From Bacillus sp. sid0103 (GTDB lineage Bacteria > Bacillota > Bacilli > Bacillales_B > DSM-18226), in NCBI RefSeq assembly GCF_019219025.1, contig NZ_JAHUWN010000002.1:1-64000 (forward strand): a DNA stretch of 64,000 nt. Reading direction: 5' to 3'. The notes beneath the pieces were generated by a model. It had not been told where the DNA came from. It searched no databases and saw only the letters and a list, made by a program, of their open reading frames with translations. The translations under genes were made by a program, and so were the position numbers. This document shows, piece after piece, positions 42,231 through 51,590 of the stretch; position 1 is the stretch's first letter; the number at the start of each line of letters is the position of its first letter.

Positions 42231-44273
42231 ATGGCTTCTTTTATAGAGGAACGGGATGGGGTTTTTCGTGCGGTTTGTCCGCTTGATTGTCCAGATCAGT
42301 GCGGATTACTGCTACATAAGGAGAATGGGAAGATTATCAAAGTGGAAGGCGACCCGGAGCATCCAGTTACGAAAGGACATATTTGCAATAAGGTCCGGAA
42401 TATGACGGATCGGATCTATGACGAAAACCGCTTGAAATATCCGCTGAAACGTATGGGACCCAAAGGCGCGGGCAAATTTGAACAAATCAGCTGGGAAGAT
42501 GCGATTCAGACCATTACTACCCGCTGGAGAGAGCTGATCGAATCAGACGGGCCGGAAAGCATCCTTCCATACAGCTTTTACGGGAACATGGGCAGGCTTA
42601 ATGCTGAGGGCATGGATCGCCGCTTTTTCCATCGTCTTGGTGCCTCCCGCTTAGATCAAACAATCTGTTCTGCAGCTGGTTCTGTAGGCTATAAATATAC
42701 AATGGGTGGTAGCATCGGCATCGACCCTGAGGATACGATTCATTCCAAGCTATTTATTTTTTGGGGAATTAATGCGGCGAGCACCAACATGCATCAGATC
42801 GCTCTTGCCCAAAAAGCCCGCAAACAAAACGGCGCGAAAATCATTGTCATCGATGTCCACAAAAATCAAACCGGTAGATTAGCAGATTGGTTTATTCCAA
42901 TTTTGCCCGGCACCGACAGTGCCCTCGCACTGGGGATTATGCACATCCTATTTGCCGAAAACCTGGTCAACCAAAACTTTTTACAAGAGTATACGATCGG
43001 ATACGAGGAACTGCGTGAGCATGTCATCCAGTATGACCCAAGCACAGTCTCGGCGATCACAGGTGTCCCAGTAGATGATATCTACAAACTGGCCCGGATG
43101 TACGGCGAAACATCACCATCATTTATTCGGATCGGTAATGGACCACAGCACCATGACAATGGCGGGATGTTCGTGCGGACAGTCGCCTGTCTGCCTGCAC
43201 TCACCGGTCAATGGCTTGTCAAAGGCGGCGGCGCCATCAAAGGAAATTCGGCCTATCTTGCTCCAAATACAGCTCACTTGCAGCGACCGGAACTATTGCA
43301 AAACAAACAGACTCGCGTGATAAACATGAACTTACTCGGCGACACATTACTCTCACTCGACCCGCCAGTAAAATCACTTTTTGTGTATGGAGCCAATCCT
43401 GCCGTGGTTGCGCCTGAGGCTAATAAAGTTAGAAAAGGATTTGAACGGGAAGACTTGTTTACCGTCGTTCATGATCTCTTTTTAACCGAAACAGCCAAAT
43501 ACGCGGATATCGTTTTACCAGCGACATCCTCCTTCGAAAATACAGACATCTACACTTCTTACTGGCATCATTATATTCAGCTGCAGCAGCCGATCATCGA
43601 GCCGTTTTCTGAGTCCAAATCTAATGTTGAAGTGTTCCGATTGCTCGCGAAGGAGATGGGCTATACTGAAGCACTTTTCCAGGAGACTGAAGCAGATATG
43701 ATTGCACAAGCTTTGGATCACCCAAGCAATCCCTATTTGGAAGGGATTCATTATGAATCTTTAGTAGAGCAGCCATTTTTGAAGGCCAAGGTAACACCCA
43801 TATTCCCTGGCACCTTGCCAACCGCAAGCGGAAAAATTGAATTATTTTCCCAGAAGATGAAAGCAGATGGGTATCCCCCATTGCCAACCTATGTACCTTT
43901 AAAAAATGATGGGGACCATCTTTATCAATTTGTTCCAGCTCCAAACCATAATTTCTTAAACTCTACTTTTTCCAACAACCACAAGCACATCACGTTGGAG
44001 AAAGAGCCAAAAGTGTTTATGAATCATCAGGATGCGTTGAAAGCGGGGATTAAAGACGGGAATTTTGTTCGAGTCTGGAATGACCGCGGCGAATGCGTGC
44101 TAAAGGCGGCAGTCGGAGACAGTGTCCTGCCAGGCGTAGTGGTCACCCAAGGGCTTTGGGCCGATTCAGCTGACTCAAAACAGTTAGTTAACGCCCTCAC
44201 CCCTGACCGCATCGCCGATATGGGAGGCGGTGCCACCTTCTTCTCAGGACGGGTAAGCGTATCGAAAATATAG
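42231..44273 (+). CDS. Molybdopterin oxidoreductase (formate-dehydrogenase-like, YyaE type)
   Basis: 680 residues of the DMSO-reductase superfamily. An N-terminal 4Fe-4S site (CPLDCPDQC ... HICNK) is followed by the molybdopterin domains (EQISWEDAIQ, SFYGNMGRLN, FWGINAASTNMHQ, LPGTDSALALG, IRIGNGPQHH) and the C-terminal dinucleotide-binding domain (NSTFSNNHKH ... VRVWNDRGEC). No in-frame TGA for selenocysteine. Resembles B. subtilis YyaE. Electron partner and substrate unknown. Strong GAGAGGAG site; single gene. Confidence 0.88.
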   Translation: MASFIEERDGVFRAVCPLDCPDQCGLLLHKENGKIIKVEGDPEHPVTKGHICNKVRNMTDRIYDENRLKYPLKRMGPKGAGKFEQISWEDAIQTITTRWRELIESDGPESILPYSFYGNMGRLNAEGMDRRFFHRLGASRLDQTICSAAGSVGYKYTMGGSIGIDPEDTIHSKLFIFWGINAASTNMHQIALAQKARKQNGAKIIVIDVHKNQTGRLADWFIPILPGTDSALALGIMHILFAENLVNQNFLQEYTIGYEELREHVIQYDPSTVSAITGVPVDDIYKLARMYGETSPSFIRIGNGPQHHDNGGMFVRTVACLPALTGQWLVKGGGAIKGNSAYLAPNTAHLQRPELLQNKQTRVINMNLLGDTLLSLDPPVKSLFVYGANPAVVAPEANKVRKGFEREDLFTVVHDLFLTETAKYADIVLPATSSFENTDIYTSYWHHYIQLQQPIIEPFSESKSNVEVFRLLAKEMGYTEALFQETEADMIAQALDHPSNPYLEGIHYESLVEQPFLKAKVTPIFPGTLPTASGKIELFSQKMKADGYPPLPTYVPLKNDGDHLYQFVPAPNHNFLNSTFSNNHKHITLEKEPKVFMNHQDALKAGIKDGNFVRVWNDRGECVLKAAVGDSVLPGVVVTQGLWADSADSKQLVNALTPDRIADMGGGATFFSGRVSVSKI

Positions 44274-44276
44274 AAA

Positions 44277-44308
44277 AGTGCCTGACACCATTATGGGTGC
44301 CAGGCACC
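44277..44308. repeat. REP-like pair forming a hairpin between convergent genes
   Basis: GTGCCTGACACC (44278-44289) and the variant GGTGCCAGGCACC (44296-44308) are inverted with respect to each other. They lie between the oxidoreductase stop and the yitT 3' end, where they could act as a bidirectional terminator-like hairpin. Confidence 0.75.
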
Positions 44309-44311
44309 AGT

Positions 44312-45148
44312 TTAACTAGCCTTATAGCCATGCCCAATCATCTCATGGACGTTGTGGACGGTGACGTATGCGTGTTCATCCGTTTCTTTAATAATGCTTT
44401 TCAGCTGGACGCTTTCCTGCTTATTGATGACGATGTAAAGAACTTCTCTGTTCTGGCCGGTATAGCCGCCGCGGCCGTCAAGGACCGTTAATCCGCGTGA
44501 CATCCGGTTAGTGATATTAGCCAATACCTGTTCAGGGAAATTCGAAATAATCAGCACGGCAACCTTCTCATCTAATCCCTCGACAATGAAATCGATCGCC
44601 TTCGCCCCGATAAACACAATCAGCAGCGTATACATCGCTTTTTCTAAGCCAATGATAAAAATCGAACCTACCACGACGATAATATCAATAATCAACATGC
44701 CCTTGCCTATGCTCCAGCCTAACAATTGGTTGGCTAATCTGGCTAGAATGGTTGAACCGCCTGAGGTTCCCCCCGTCCGGAAAATCAATCCCAACCCAGC
44801 TCCGACCAGTAAGCCCGCAAAAATGGATGCCAAAAATGTATCCGCGGTTACCTGATGTCCGAAATCCTCTGTTACATACAAAAACAACGAACAGGCTGCA
44901 ATCGAGAGCAGCGTATAAACAAATGTTCTTTTTTCAAAAAATTTATAGCCAACAGCCAGCAGCACCACATTCAGTACAAAATTGACGACACCCGGCGACC
45001 AATCAAACAAATAGTGTGCAATAATCGTTATCCCCAAAATGCCGCCCTCTGATAAATGATTGGGGATTGTAAAATAATTGACCCCTAATGCAAAAATGAG
45101 CGCCCCTAGTAAAATATAGAATACATCCTTTAACGTCCTCTTCATCAT
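44312..45148 (-). CDS. YitT-family membrane protein (DUF161/DUF2179)
   Basis: About 278 residues: five or six hydrophobic helices in the first 190 (FYILLGALIFALGVNYF; GGILGITIIAHYLF; GGTSGGSTILARL), then a soluble DUF2179 domain (LTVLDGRGGYTGQNREVLYI; KETDEHAYVTVHNVHEM). Typical of the YitT/YqfU/YpjC group of Bacilli, function uncertain. Start chosen at 45148, where AAAGGATGGG precedes ATG; a start at 45172 is possible. Confidence 0.85.
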   Translation of the reverse strand: MMKRTLKDVFYILLGALIFALGVNYFTIPNHLSEGGILGITIIAHYLFDWSPGVVNFVLNVVLLAVGYKFFEKRTFVYTLLSIAACSLFLYVTEDFGHQVTADTFLASIFAGLLVGAGLGLIFRTGGTSGGSTILARLANQLLGWSIGKGMLIIDIIVVVGSIFIIGLEKAMYTLLIVFIGAKAIDFIVEGLDEKVAVLIISNFPEQVLANITNRMSRGLTVLDGRGGYTGQNREVLYIVINKQESVQLKSIIKETDEHAYVTVHNVHEMIGHGYKAS

Positions 45149-45548
45149 AACCCATCCTTTAAAACCCTTCATTCACTCAGAAAACTAAAGTTAATTGAAG
45201 GCGTTCATTTAGTAATTGAACGTTCGAAACCCTAGCATATTGATCTTCCCGTTCGGTACGTTTCCCTTCCATTAAAAGAACCCCTTACCGAAGCAAACTA
45301 TTTTTTCTACCCTGATCTTACCCTACAAAATGATAACCATCAAACTGTTCAAAAAACCAGCCGCTAAAAATCTTAATACCAAATGGGCATAAATAGTCCT
45401 AATAGATTAAACACTATAGTTGAACGATTTTCATTGGAAAATTTTATTTTTATGTGATGAATTATGTGTTGGCCAGACTATAGAGGGTAATATAAATCAA
45501 AACCGAGTTCTTAAACCAATAGAAAATCGATGATAAAGGGGGAACAAA
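45149..45548. other. Divergent intergenic region (yitT / kimA)
   Basis: No gene. A possible sigma-A promoter for the permease, TTGGCC (45469-45474) and TATAAA (45491-45496) with 16 bases between, ends about 50 bases before the ATG. I looked for a ydaO-type c-di-AMP riboswitch, as in front of B. subtilis kimA, and saw none. Confidence 0.45.
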
Positions 45549-47378
45549 ATGCGTTATTCAAATCTAAAAAGGACACTAATTGGCAGACCACTCAAATCAA
45601 CAGAGCTAGGAGAACAAAAACTAGGTATATTGAAGGCTCTAGCCATTTTATCTTCAGATGCCCTTTCTTCAGTTGCGTACGGGACAGAACAAATTTTACT
45701 CGTATTGGCTACGGTTGGTGCAGTAGCATTTTGGTACTCCATTCCGATTGCAGTCGGTGTTTTAATATTGCTGATTGCTTTAATTCTTTCATATCGTCAA
45801 ATTATCTATGCCTATCCTCATGGAGGCGGTGCCTATATCGTTTCAAGAAGCAATCTAGGGGAAAATCCAGGATTAATCGCCGGAGGATCTCTGCTAGTGG
45901 ACTATATTTTAACAGTTGCCGTGAGTATATCAGCTGGAACCGATGCGATTACTTCTGCATTTCCGCAATTACATCCATATAAAGTCCTGATTGCTTGTAT
46001 TTTAGTGGTTTTAATAACTATTTTAAATTTGAGAGGTGTAACGGAATCGGCCTCGGTACTGGCGTATCCCGTGTATTTATTTGTACTGGCTCTGGTCATT
46101 CTGATCGGGGTTGGATTATGGCATATGGTAAGCGGGCAAGCTCCAGCTGATTTACATACCCCTATAGGAACTGTGATCCCTGGAGGCATTTCTTTATTTT
46201 TATTGTTAAGGGCCTTTTCATCTGGTTGTTCGGCCCTCACAGGTGTGGAAGCAATCTCGAATGCAATCCCTCACTTTAAAGAACCCGGTGCGAAAAATGC
46301 TGCGAAAACTTTAGCCCTGATGGGATTCATCCTGGCGATATTGTTCTCAGGTGTCACGTTATTGGCATATTGGTATGGAATCGCTCCTAAAGCAGAAGAA
46401 ACCGTAGTTTCACAAATTGCCACTGAGGTATTTGGAAAAAACTTTTTCTACTATTTTATTCAAGGGACTACTGCTCTTATTTTAGTACTAGCAGCCAATA
46501 CTGGTTTTACCGCTTTCCCTTTACTCGCTGTAAACTTAGCTACTGACAAATATGTACCTAGGATGTTCTTAATTCGTGGAGATCGACTGGGTTATTCAAA
46601 TGGAATTCTCATTCTTAGCCTTGCATCCATGTTACTAATCATCGCTTTTGGCGGAGAAACCGAACAACTGATACCGCTCTATGCTGTTGGAGTATTTATT
46701 CCCTTCACTCTTTCACAATCTGGTATGATCGTGAAATGGATACGGGAGAAACCTCAGGGATGGCTCCCTAAGTTAATTATAAATTTAGTGGGTGCTCTTA
46801 TTACCTTAACCGTATTAATTATTTTCTTCACTACGAAGTTTTCGCAAGTGTGGTCCGTTTTGATTTTCCTGCCTATCATTGTCTTCTTGTTTCACCGCAT
46901 TAAACGTCATTATAATGTCGTTGCAAATGAGCTAAAATTAAGTCCTGGATATGAAGATATCAAATTCGATGGAAATGTCGTGATAGTTCCTATTGGAGGT
47001 ATTACGAAAGTGGTGGAACAATCACTGAATTATGCTCAAGTCATTGGTGACACGATCATTGCAGTTTATGTTGCTTTTGACCGAGAGAGCGAGAAACAAA
47101 TGGAGGAGAAGTGGAGAGAATGGAAACCAGATGTTCGTCTTGTTACTTTATTTACTCCTTATCGAAGTTTAATCAATCCCATTTCTCGATTTATTGATTT
47201 GGCGGATGATAAAATTGAGGATCATAACCGAGCCATGACCGTATTAATTCCGCAATTTATCACGAAAAGCAGATGGCATGATTTTTTACACAATCAATCA
47301 AGTATCATGTTGAGATTATATCTCCTTTATCAAAAGAATGTCATTGTCTCAACAGTCCCTTATCGCTTAAAAGAATAA
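45549..47378 (+). CDS. kimA: APC-family permease, KimA-like K+ importer
   Basis: 609 residues with 12 hydrophobic helices and a C-terminal cytoplasmic domain of about 150 residues. Blocks such as LSSDALSSVAYGTEQIL, ILSYRQIIYAYPHGGGAY and LLVDYILTVAVSISAGTDAI match B. subtilis KimA (YdaO), a high-affinity potassium/proton symporter, closely as I recall it. ATG behind AAAGGGGG. Followed by a terminator. KimA is normally controlled by c-di-AMP; no such riboswitch is visible here. Confidence 0.82.
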   Translation: MRYSNLKRTLIGRPLKSTELGEQKLGILKALAILSSDALSSVAYGTEQILLVLATVGAVAFWYSIPIAVGVLILLIALILSYRQIIYAYPHGGGAYIVSRSNLGENPGLIAGGSLLVDYILTVAVSISAGTDAITSAFPQLHPYKVLIACILVVLITILNLRGVTESASVLAYPVYLFVLALVILIGVGLWHMVSGQAPADLHTPIGTVIPGGISLFLLLRAFSSGCSALTGVEAISNAIPHFKEPGAKNAAKTLALMGFILAILFSGVTLLAYWYGIAPKAEETVVSQIATEVFGKNFFYYFIQGTTALILVLAANTGFTAFPLLAVNLATDKYVPRMFLIRGDRLGYSNGILILSLASMLLIIAFGGETEQLIPLYAVGVFIPFTLSQSGMIVKWIREKPQGWLPKLIINLVGALITLTVLIIFFTTKFSQVWSVLIFLPIIVFLFHRIKRHYNVVANELKLSPGYEDIKFDGNVVIVPIGGITKVVEQSLNYAQVIGDTIIAVYVAFDRESEKQMEEKWREWKPDVRLVTLFTPYRSLINPISRFIDLADDKIEDHNRAMTVLIPQFITKSRWHDFLHNQSSIMLRLYLLYQKNVIVSTVPYRLKE

Positions 47379-47386
47379 TGTATCAT

Positions 47387-47408
47387 AAGAAGCCTGCGGG
47401 CTTCTTTT
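47387..47408 (+). terminator. Terminator after kimA
   Basis: AAGAAGCC / GGGCTTCTTTT with a 3-base loop and T-tail. Confidence 0.8.
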
Positions 47409-47572
47409 ATTATTCCACTTTAAACATGATTCTGCACAATTTGCCATTCCCCCTAAACTTCTACAAATTCCGAACATGAACAAGCACGGATATTGTCTAG
47501 ATTTTTGTCTTTATATTCATTTATTAATAGAATCACCTTCCCTACAATTAAAGTAGAAATGGAGGGATTATT

Positions 47573-48295
47573 TTGAAAATATTATTGAAAGTCCTAATCG
47601 CCCTTGCACTGGTCGTAAGTATCCTCATGCCTTTTCAAACGACGTCCTTCGCTGCATCAACATCTTCTGCAACCGTAAATACGAAAGCACTAAATGTCCG
47701 TGAAAAGCCGACGACACATTCCATGAAAAAAGGCGTCCTCAAAAAAGGCACCAAAGTGACAGTCTATTTGAAAACAAAATCAGGCTGGTCGCAAATTAAA
47801 TACCAATCCAAAAAGGCGTATGTTTCCACAAAGTATTTGAAGTTTATTTCAAAAAAGGCCAGCTATCTACTCGACAAAACTAAGATCTATACATATAAAG
47901 GAACGGACGGAACGTTCCAGTTAATACCGACTGGCAAAAAATACGATTCGTGGGACATTTGGCACTACTCCACCCCAACTGAAACACAAAAATTCATTGT
48001 CGGTGAAAACAGTAAAGGACTCTATACCGGATATATTGACTCCGAATACTATATCGACATCAAATATCCTGCAAAAGTGGGCCAAAAATGGGATATAGGC
48101 TATGAAGGCGAAGGGCAAGCACGAATTACTTCCCTGACAAAAACCGTGAAAACAAAAGCAGGTACGTTTAAAAACTGTATCGAGGTAAAAGAGGATTCCG
48201 GGATTATCACCTATTACGCCAAACATATCGGCAAAGTTAAAACGGTTCGTAATGGAAAAACCGTTACGGAGTTAATCAGTTTGAAGAAAAAGTAA
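47573..48295 (+). CDS. Secreted SH3-domain protein
   Basis: 240 residues with TTG start behind GGAGGG. Signal peptide with cleavage after SFAA (about residue 27). A bacterial SH3 domain follows (about 33-90: VNTKALNVREKPTTHS ... SGWSQIKYQSKKAYVSTKYLKFI). The rest is a beta-rich domain (KYDSWDIWHYSTP; AGTFKNCIEVKED; YYAKHIGKVKTV) that resembles DUF-type wall-associated modules. Very Lys-rich. Probably binds the cell wall; no catalytic motif seen. Confidence 0.75.
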   Translation: MKILLKVLIALALVVSILMPFQTTSFAASTSSATVNTKALNVREKPTTHSMKKGVLKKGTKVTVYLKTKSGWSQIKYQSKKAYVSTKYLKFISKKASYLLDKTKIYTYKGTDGTFQLIPTGKKYDSWDIWHYSTPTETQKFIVGENSKGLYTGYIDSEYYIDIKYPAKVGQKWDIGYEGEGQARITSLTKTVKTKAGTFKNCIEVKEDSGIITYYAKHIGKVKTVRNGKTVTELISLKKK

Positions 48296-48686
48296 GTGAA
48301 TTGGCATCACCCACACCAAAACAAGGTAACCCTCCACGATGAGAGAGGTACCTTGTTTTTTTATATGAACTGTAAAGCGTTCTTAGAATGGTTTGCTGAT
48401 AATGTTAATCATTCCATGACTAGGACAATCATTTGCTCATGGACACCCCGTTTCGTTCCTTGTTCATCCTTGTAATTGTAAAGTTTTTACATTTCTCCTA
48501 TTTCTTAATATATTATAGATTACATAGTCCTTTTGTAATATAATTTGGAATAATATACTTAATAGTTTATTGCGAATTTTGACAAAAAAATAGCTTAAAA
48601 TTCACATATTGATAGATTACTTAAACAATTTACTAGTACATGAATCGCAACAGTAATGAAATCTATCGATAATAAGGGGTGAATGA
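48296..48686. other. Intergenic region before the exopolysaccharide operon
   Basis: Contains the terminator of the SH3 gene (48321-48362). The right 200 bases are strongly AT-rich and should hold the operon promoter; TTGACA near 48578 is a possible -35 but no well-spaced -10 is convincing. AAGGGGTG precedes the next ATG. Confidence 0.45.
48321..48362 (+). terminator. Terminator after the SH3 gene
   Basis: ACAAGGTAaCCTC / GAGaGAGGTACCTTGT with a run of T. Confidence 0.7.
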
Positions 48687-49316
48687 ATGAAAATTTTCAA
48701 TGAAAAACATTTGATTCTATTACAGGCTAAAAATAAATCACTTTATTTTTATGCAAAACAAGGGATCGATACGGTCTTTAGCCTTTGTGCCATCATGATT
48801 CTTTCCCCCTTAATGTTGATAGCTGCGATCCTAATTAAGCTTGATTCTCCGGGTTCTATTTTTTACAAACAGGAACGAATTGGCTTAGATGGAAAACCTT
48901 TTTTCATTTTAAAATTTAGGACGATGAGAGAAGATGCCGAAAAGGATGGACCGCAATGGGCAGATGATAACGATGCACGCATCACTGCTGTTGGCCATTA
49001 CTTACGGAAATACCGGATTGATGAAATCCCACAATTTTTAAATATTTTACGAGGGGAAATGTCGTTGATTGGTCCCCGTCCCGAACGCTTAGTCTTTATT
49101 CAAGATTTTGAAAAAGACCTTCCTGAATTTCGTAACCGCCTTCAAGTGAAGCCAGGGATAACCGGTTGGGCGCAAATCAACGGGGGATATGATCTTCATC
49201 CGAAAGAGAAATTAGCACTAGATTTATATTATATTGTTCATTTTTCGCTATGGCTGGATTTGAAGATTGTCATCAAGTCCATTCCCGTTATTCTGCTTGC
49301 AAAAGGATGGCGATAA
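48687..49316 (+). CDS. Undecaprenyl-phosphate sugar-1-phosphate transferase (priming enzyme)
   Basis: 209 residues of the bacterial sugar transferase family, short PglC/EpsL-type form with one membrane helix (about 28-52). Motifs: KFRTMREDAE, RKYRIDEIPQFLNILRG, SLIGPRPER and VKPGITGWAQ. It starts polymer synthesis by loading the first sugar on undecaprenyl phosphate at the inner face of the membrane. First gene of a five-gene co-directional operon. Confidence 0.9.
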   Translation: MKIFNEKHLILLQAKNKSLYFYAKQGIDTVFSLCAIMILSPLMLIAAILIKLDSPGSIFYKQERIGLDGKPFFILKFRTMREDAEKDGPQWADDNDARITAVGHYLRKYRIDEIPQFLNILRGEMSLIGPRPERLVFIQDFEKDLPEFRNRLQVKPGITGWAQINGGYDLHPKEKLALDLYYIVHFSLWLDLKIVIKSIPVILLAKGWR

Positions 49317-49320
49317 TCAA

Positions 49321-50451
49321 GTGAAACGGATACTTTTCTATGAAAGTCGTCCCGAATGGGGAGGAGCGCAAAAATGCGAACTCGACCTGCTTATTTCCCT
49401 AGAAAACGAAGGGCTGGAAACCTTCTTTGTGACTTCAACAGAAGGACCGATGAACAAGCGAATTACTGCCACAGGTAAAGAGGTTACCATGATTCCCGTT
49501 AATCAGACCGTGAATCAGGTTCGAAAAGGACAAGTGAAACCTGGGATTTTCTTTCTGTTTTGTCAATTACTCAATATGCTGCCCCACCTCTTTAACGTCA
49601 TTTCCTATATCATCCGAAAGCGGATTGACATAGTGTATACGAGTCAATTTCGCTCCCAATTAATCATTGGCTGGGTGGCCAAATTACTTGGCCGCAAAGT
49701 AATCTGGCATATCCACGGAGAAGAACAGTTAAACAATCTGCTTGGAAAAGTGGGGATAGCTGCAGCCGATAAAATCATTGTCGTCTCACACGCCTTTTTA
49801 AATACATACAGGGCCCTTTACCCGAAACAGAAATCAAAGTTTATTACAGTCCATAATGGGGTCGAACTAACCGCTTTGACCAGCAAAAAATCGAATCCTG
49901 TTTTTACGATCAGCATGGTTGGTACTTTAATAGAAGGAAAAAGACAAGACTTGGCCATTTCCGCGTGTGCAGCACTTATGAAACAAGGACTGAACATTCA
50001 TTTAAATATTATTGGGGAAAAACCTCCCTGGCTGCCAAATGACTATATACATAGTTTGCAAGAGTTAGTCCATCACCACCAGATTGCAGAGACCGTCTCT
50101 TTCTTAGGCTGGATGGAAAATCCTTGGGAACTTTTAGGCACTTCCGATGTCCTGATTCTCCCTTCAGACACGGAAGGCATGCCGCTGTCTATTATTGAGG
50201 CCATGGCGTTAGGATTGCCAACGATTGCAACCAACGTAGGCGGGATCCCCGAGTTAATTGATGACGGAAAAACGGGGTTTGTCATCCCCAAAGGGAGTGC
50301 CCAGGAGCTGGCAGCGAAACTAAAAGTTTTGTATGACCAGCCATTCCTAAAAGAACGTCTCGGTCAGCAGGCCCGAAAAAGATATGAGGCCCATTTTACG
50401 AAAACCTCATTTATAAAAGGAGTTGCAGGTGTGATTCGCACCGTTTCATAA
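49321..50451 (+). CDS. Family 4 glycosyltransferase (operon gene 2)
   Basis: About 376 residues from GTG at 49321, four bases after the upstream stop; an upstream extension in the same frame lies inside the previous gene and is not used. N-terminal FYESRPEWGGAQKCEL, C-terminal MVGTLIEGKRQDLAI, LPSDTEGMPLSIIEAMALG (E-x7-E) and TNVGGIPELI are the GT-B/GT4 signatures. Adds a sugar to the lipid-linked unit; specificity unknown. Confidence 0.85.
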   Translation: MKRILFYESRPEWGGAQKCELDLLISLENEGLETFFVTSTEGPMNKRITATGKEVTMIPVNQTVNQVRKGQVKPGIFFLFCQLLNMLPHLFNVISYIIRKRIDIVYTSQFRSQLIIGWVAKLLGRKVIWHIHGEEQLNNLLGKVGIAAADKIIVVSHAFLNTYRALYPKQKSKFITVHNGVELTALTSKKSNPVFTISMVGTLIEGKRQDLAISACAALMKQGLNIHLNIIGEKPPWLPNDYIHSLQELVHHHQIAETVSFLGWMENPWELLGTSDVLILPSDTEGMPLSIIEAMALGLPTIATNVGGIPELIDDGKTGFVIPKGSAQELAAKLKVLYDQPFLKERLGQQARKRYEAHFTKTSFIKGVAGVIRTVS

Positions 50452-51570
50452 ATGAAAATCCTCTATGTAATTACAGGCGCAGATATCGGCGGAGCACAAA
50501 ACCACTTATTATATCTCTCTGAGTGGTTTTCCGGGCAAGGACATGATGTCCATGTCGTTTTGGGTGAAGATGGCCCTCTTAACCAAGAGTTAACTAAGCG
50601 AAACATCAAAACAACGATCATCCCGATCCCACGTACCATTAAAGTTGCCAAGGATTTACGAGCATTATGGAAGACCTTTCTTTTTATCAAAAAGGGAAAC
50701 TATGATATTGTTCATTCGCACAGCTCCAAAGCTGGAATTATTGCCAGACTGGCAGGCTTTTTGAATCGGGTTAACAAAAACATTTATACGGCCCATGGCT
50801 TCGTGTTCACGGATCCCACCCTGTCAGCGAAAAAAAAGGCCTTTTACCTATTCCTGGAGAAAGCATTCAGTCTCGTTTCCACGGATATCATCACCGTTTC
50901 TCACTTTGATTTTCAGCAAGGAAAAGCACACGGGATCACTGAGAGAAAAATGACGGTGATCCATAATGGCATCCCGGCGAGCATCATACTTTCAGGAGTT
51001 GAGTGGGAGAAAAAACAGAAACGGCTTGATAAAAGTAAGAAACAAATTATCGGGTTTGTCGGGCGTTTTTCGTCGGAAAAGAATATAGATATGCTCATGC
51101 GTGTCGCTAGTCTCTTTAAAGAAGCAAACCATGATCAAGTTGAGTTCTGGCTGCTTGGCGATGGTCCATTATTTGAACACATTCAAGCAGAAATCAAGAA
51201 TCGAAGCCTCCAGTCCTTGATCCATCTTAAAGGGATGCAGAACGATGTGTATGACTGGATGGACAAGATGCATGCAATGGTGATTACCTCTCATAAAGAA
51301 GGCCTTCCTTACGTGTTACTGGAAGCCTGTGGGCGCGGACTTCCTGTGATCAGTACGGATGTGGGCGGTGTGAAAGAAATCTTGGACCCTCAGGATAATA
51401 AGGACATTATTGTTCGAATTAATGATGATGAAGCAATGTATCGTCAGCTTGTTTCCATTCTATCAAGCTATTGTCGACGAGAAGAACTAGGAAATTACCT
51501 TTTAAATCTGGCGGGCACGTTAACAGTAGAACATATGTGTTTGCGAACAATTAAGATTTATAAGAGCTAG
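50452..51570 (+). CDS. Family 4 glycosyltransferase (operon gene 3)
   Basis: 372 residues, EpsD-like: ILYVITGADIGGAQNHL at the N terminus, HSHSSKAGIIARLAG, TAHGF, GFVGRFSSEKNIDML and TSHKEGLPYVLLEACGRG. Its ATG follows the previous stop without a gap, so the two are translationally linked. It uses a nucleotide sugar for the second or third step of the repeat unit (inference from order). Confidence 0.85.
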   Translation: MKILYVITGADIGGAQNHLLYLSEWFSGQGHDVHVVLGEDGPLNQELTKRNIKTTIIPIPRTIKVAKDLRALWKTFLFIKKGNYDIVHSHSSKAGIIARLAGFLNRVNKNIYTAHGFVFTDPTLSAKKKAFYLFLEKAFSLVSTDIITVSHFDFQQGKAHGITERKMTVIHNGIPASIILSGVEWEKKQKRLDKSKKQIIGFVGRFSSEKNIDMLMRVASLFKEANHDQVEFWLLGDGPLFEHIQAEIKNRSLQSLIHLKGMQNDVYDWMDKMHAMVITSHKEGLPYVLLEACGRGLPVISTDVGGVKEILDPQDNKDIIVRINDDEAMYRQLVSILSSYCRREELGNYLLNLAGTLTVEHMCLRTIKIYKS

Positions 51571-51590
51571 AATTAAGGGGAAGAAATTGT

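Noticed and set aside
42231..44273. Selenocysteine-containing formate dehydrogenase
   Set aside because: The frame has no internal TGA and no selenocysteine insertion element is apparent.
45149..45548. c-di-AMP (ydaO) riboswitch before the kimA-like gene
   Set aside because: Expected by analogy with B. subtilis, but no recognisable conserved blocks were found; reported as a finding about absence instead.
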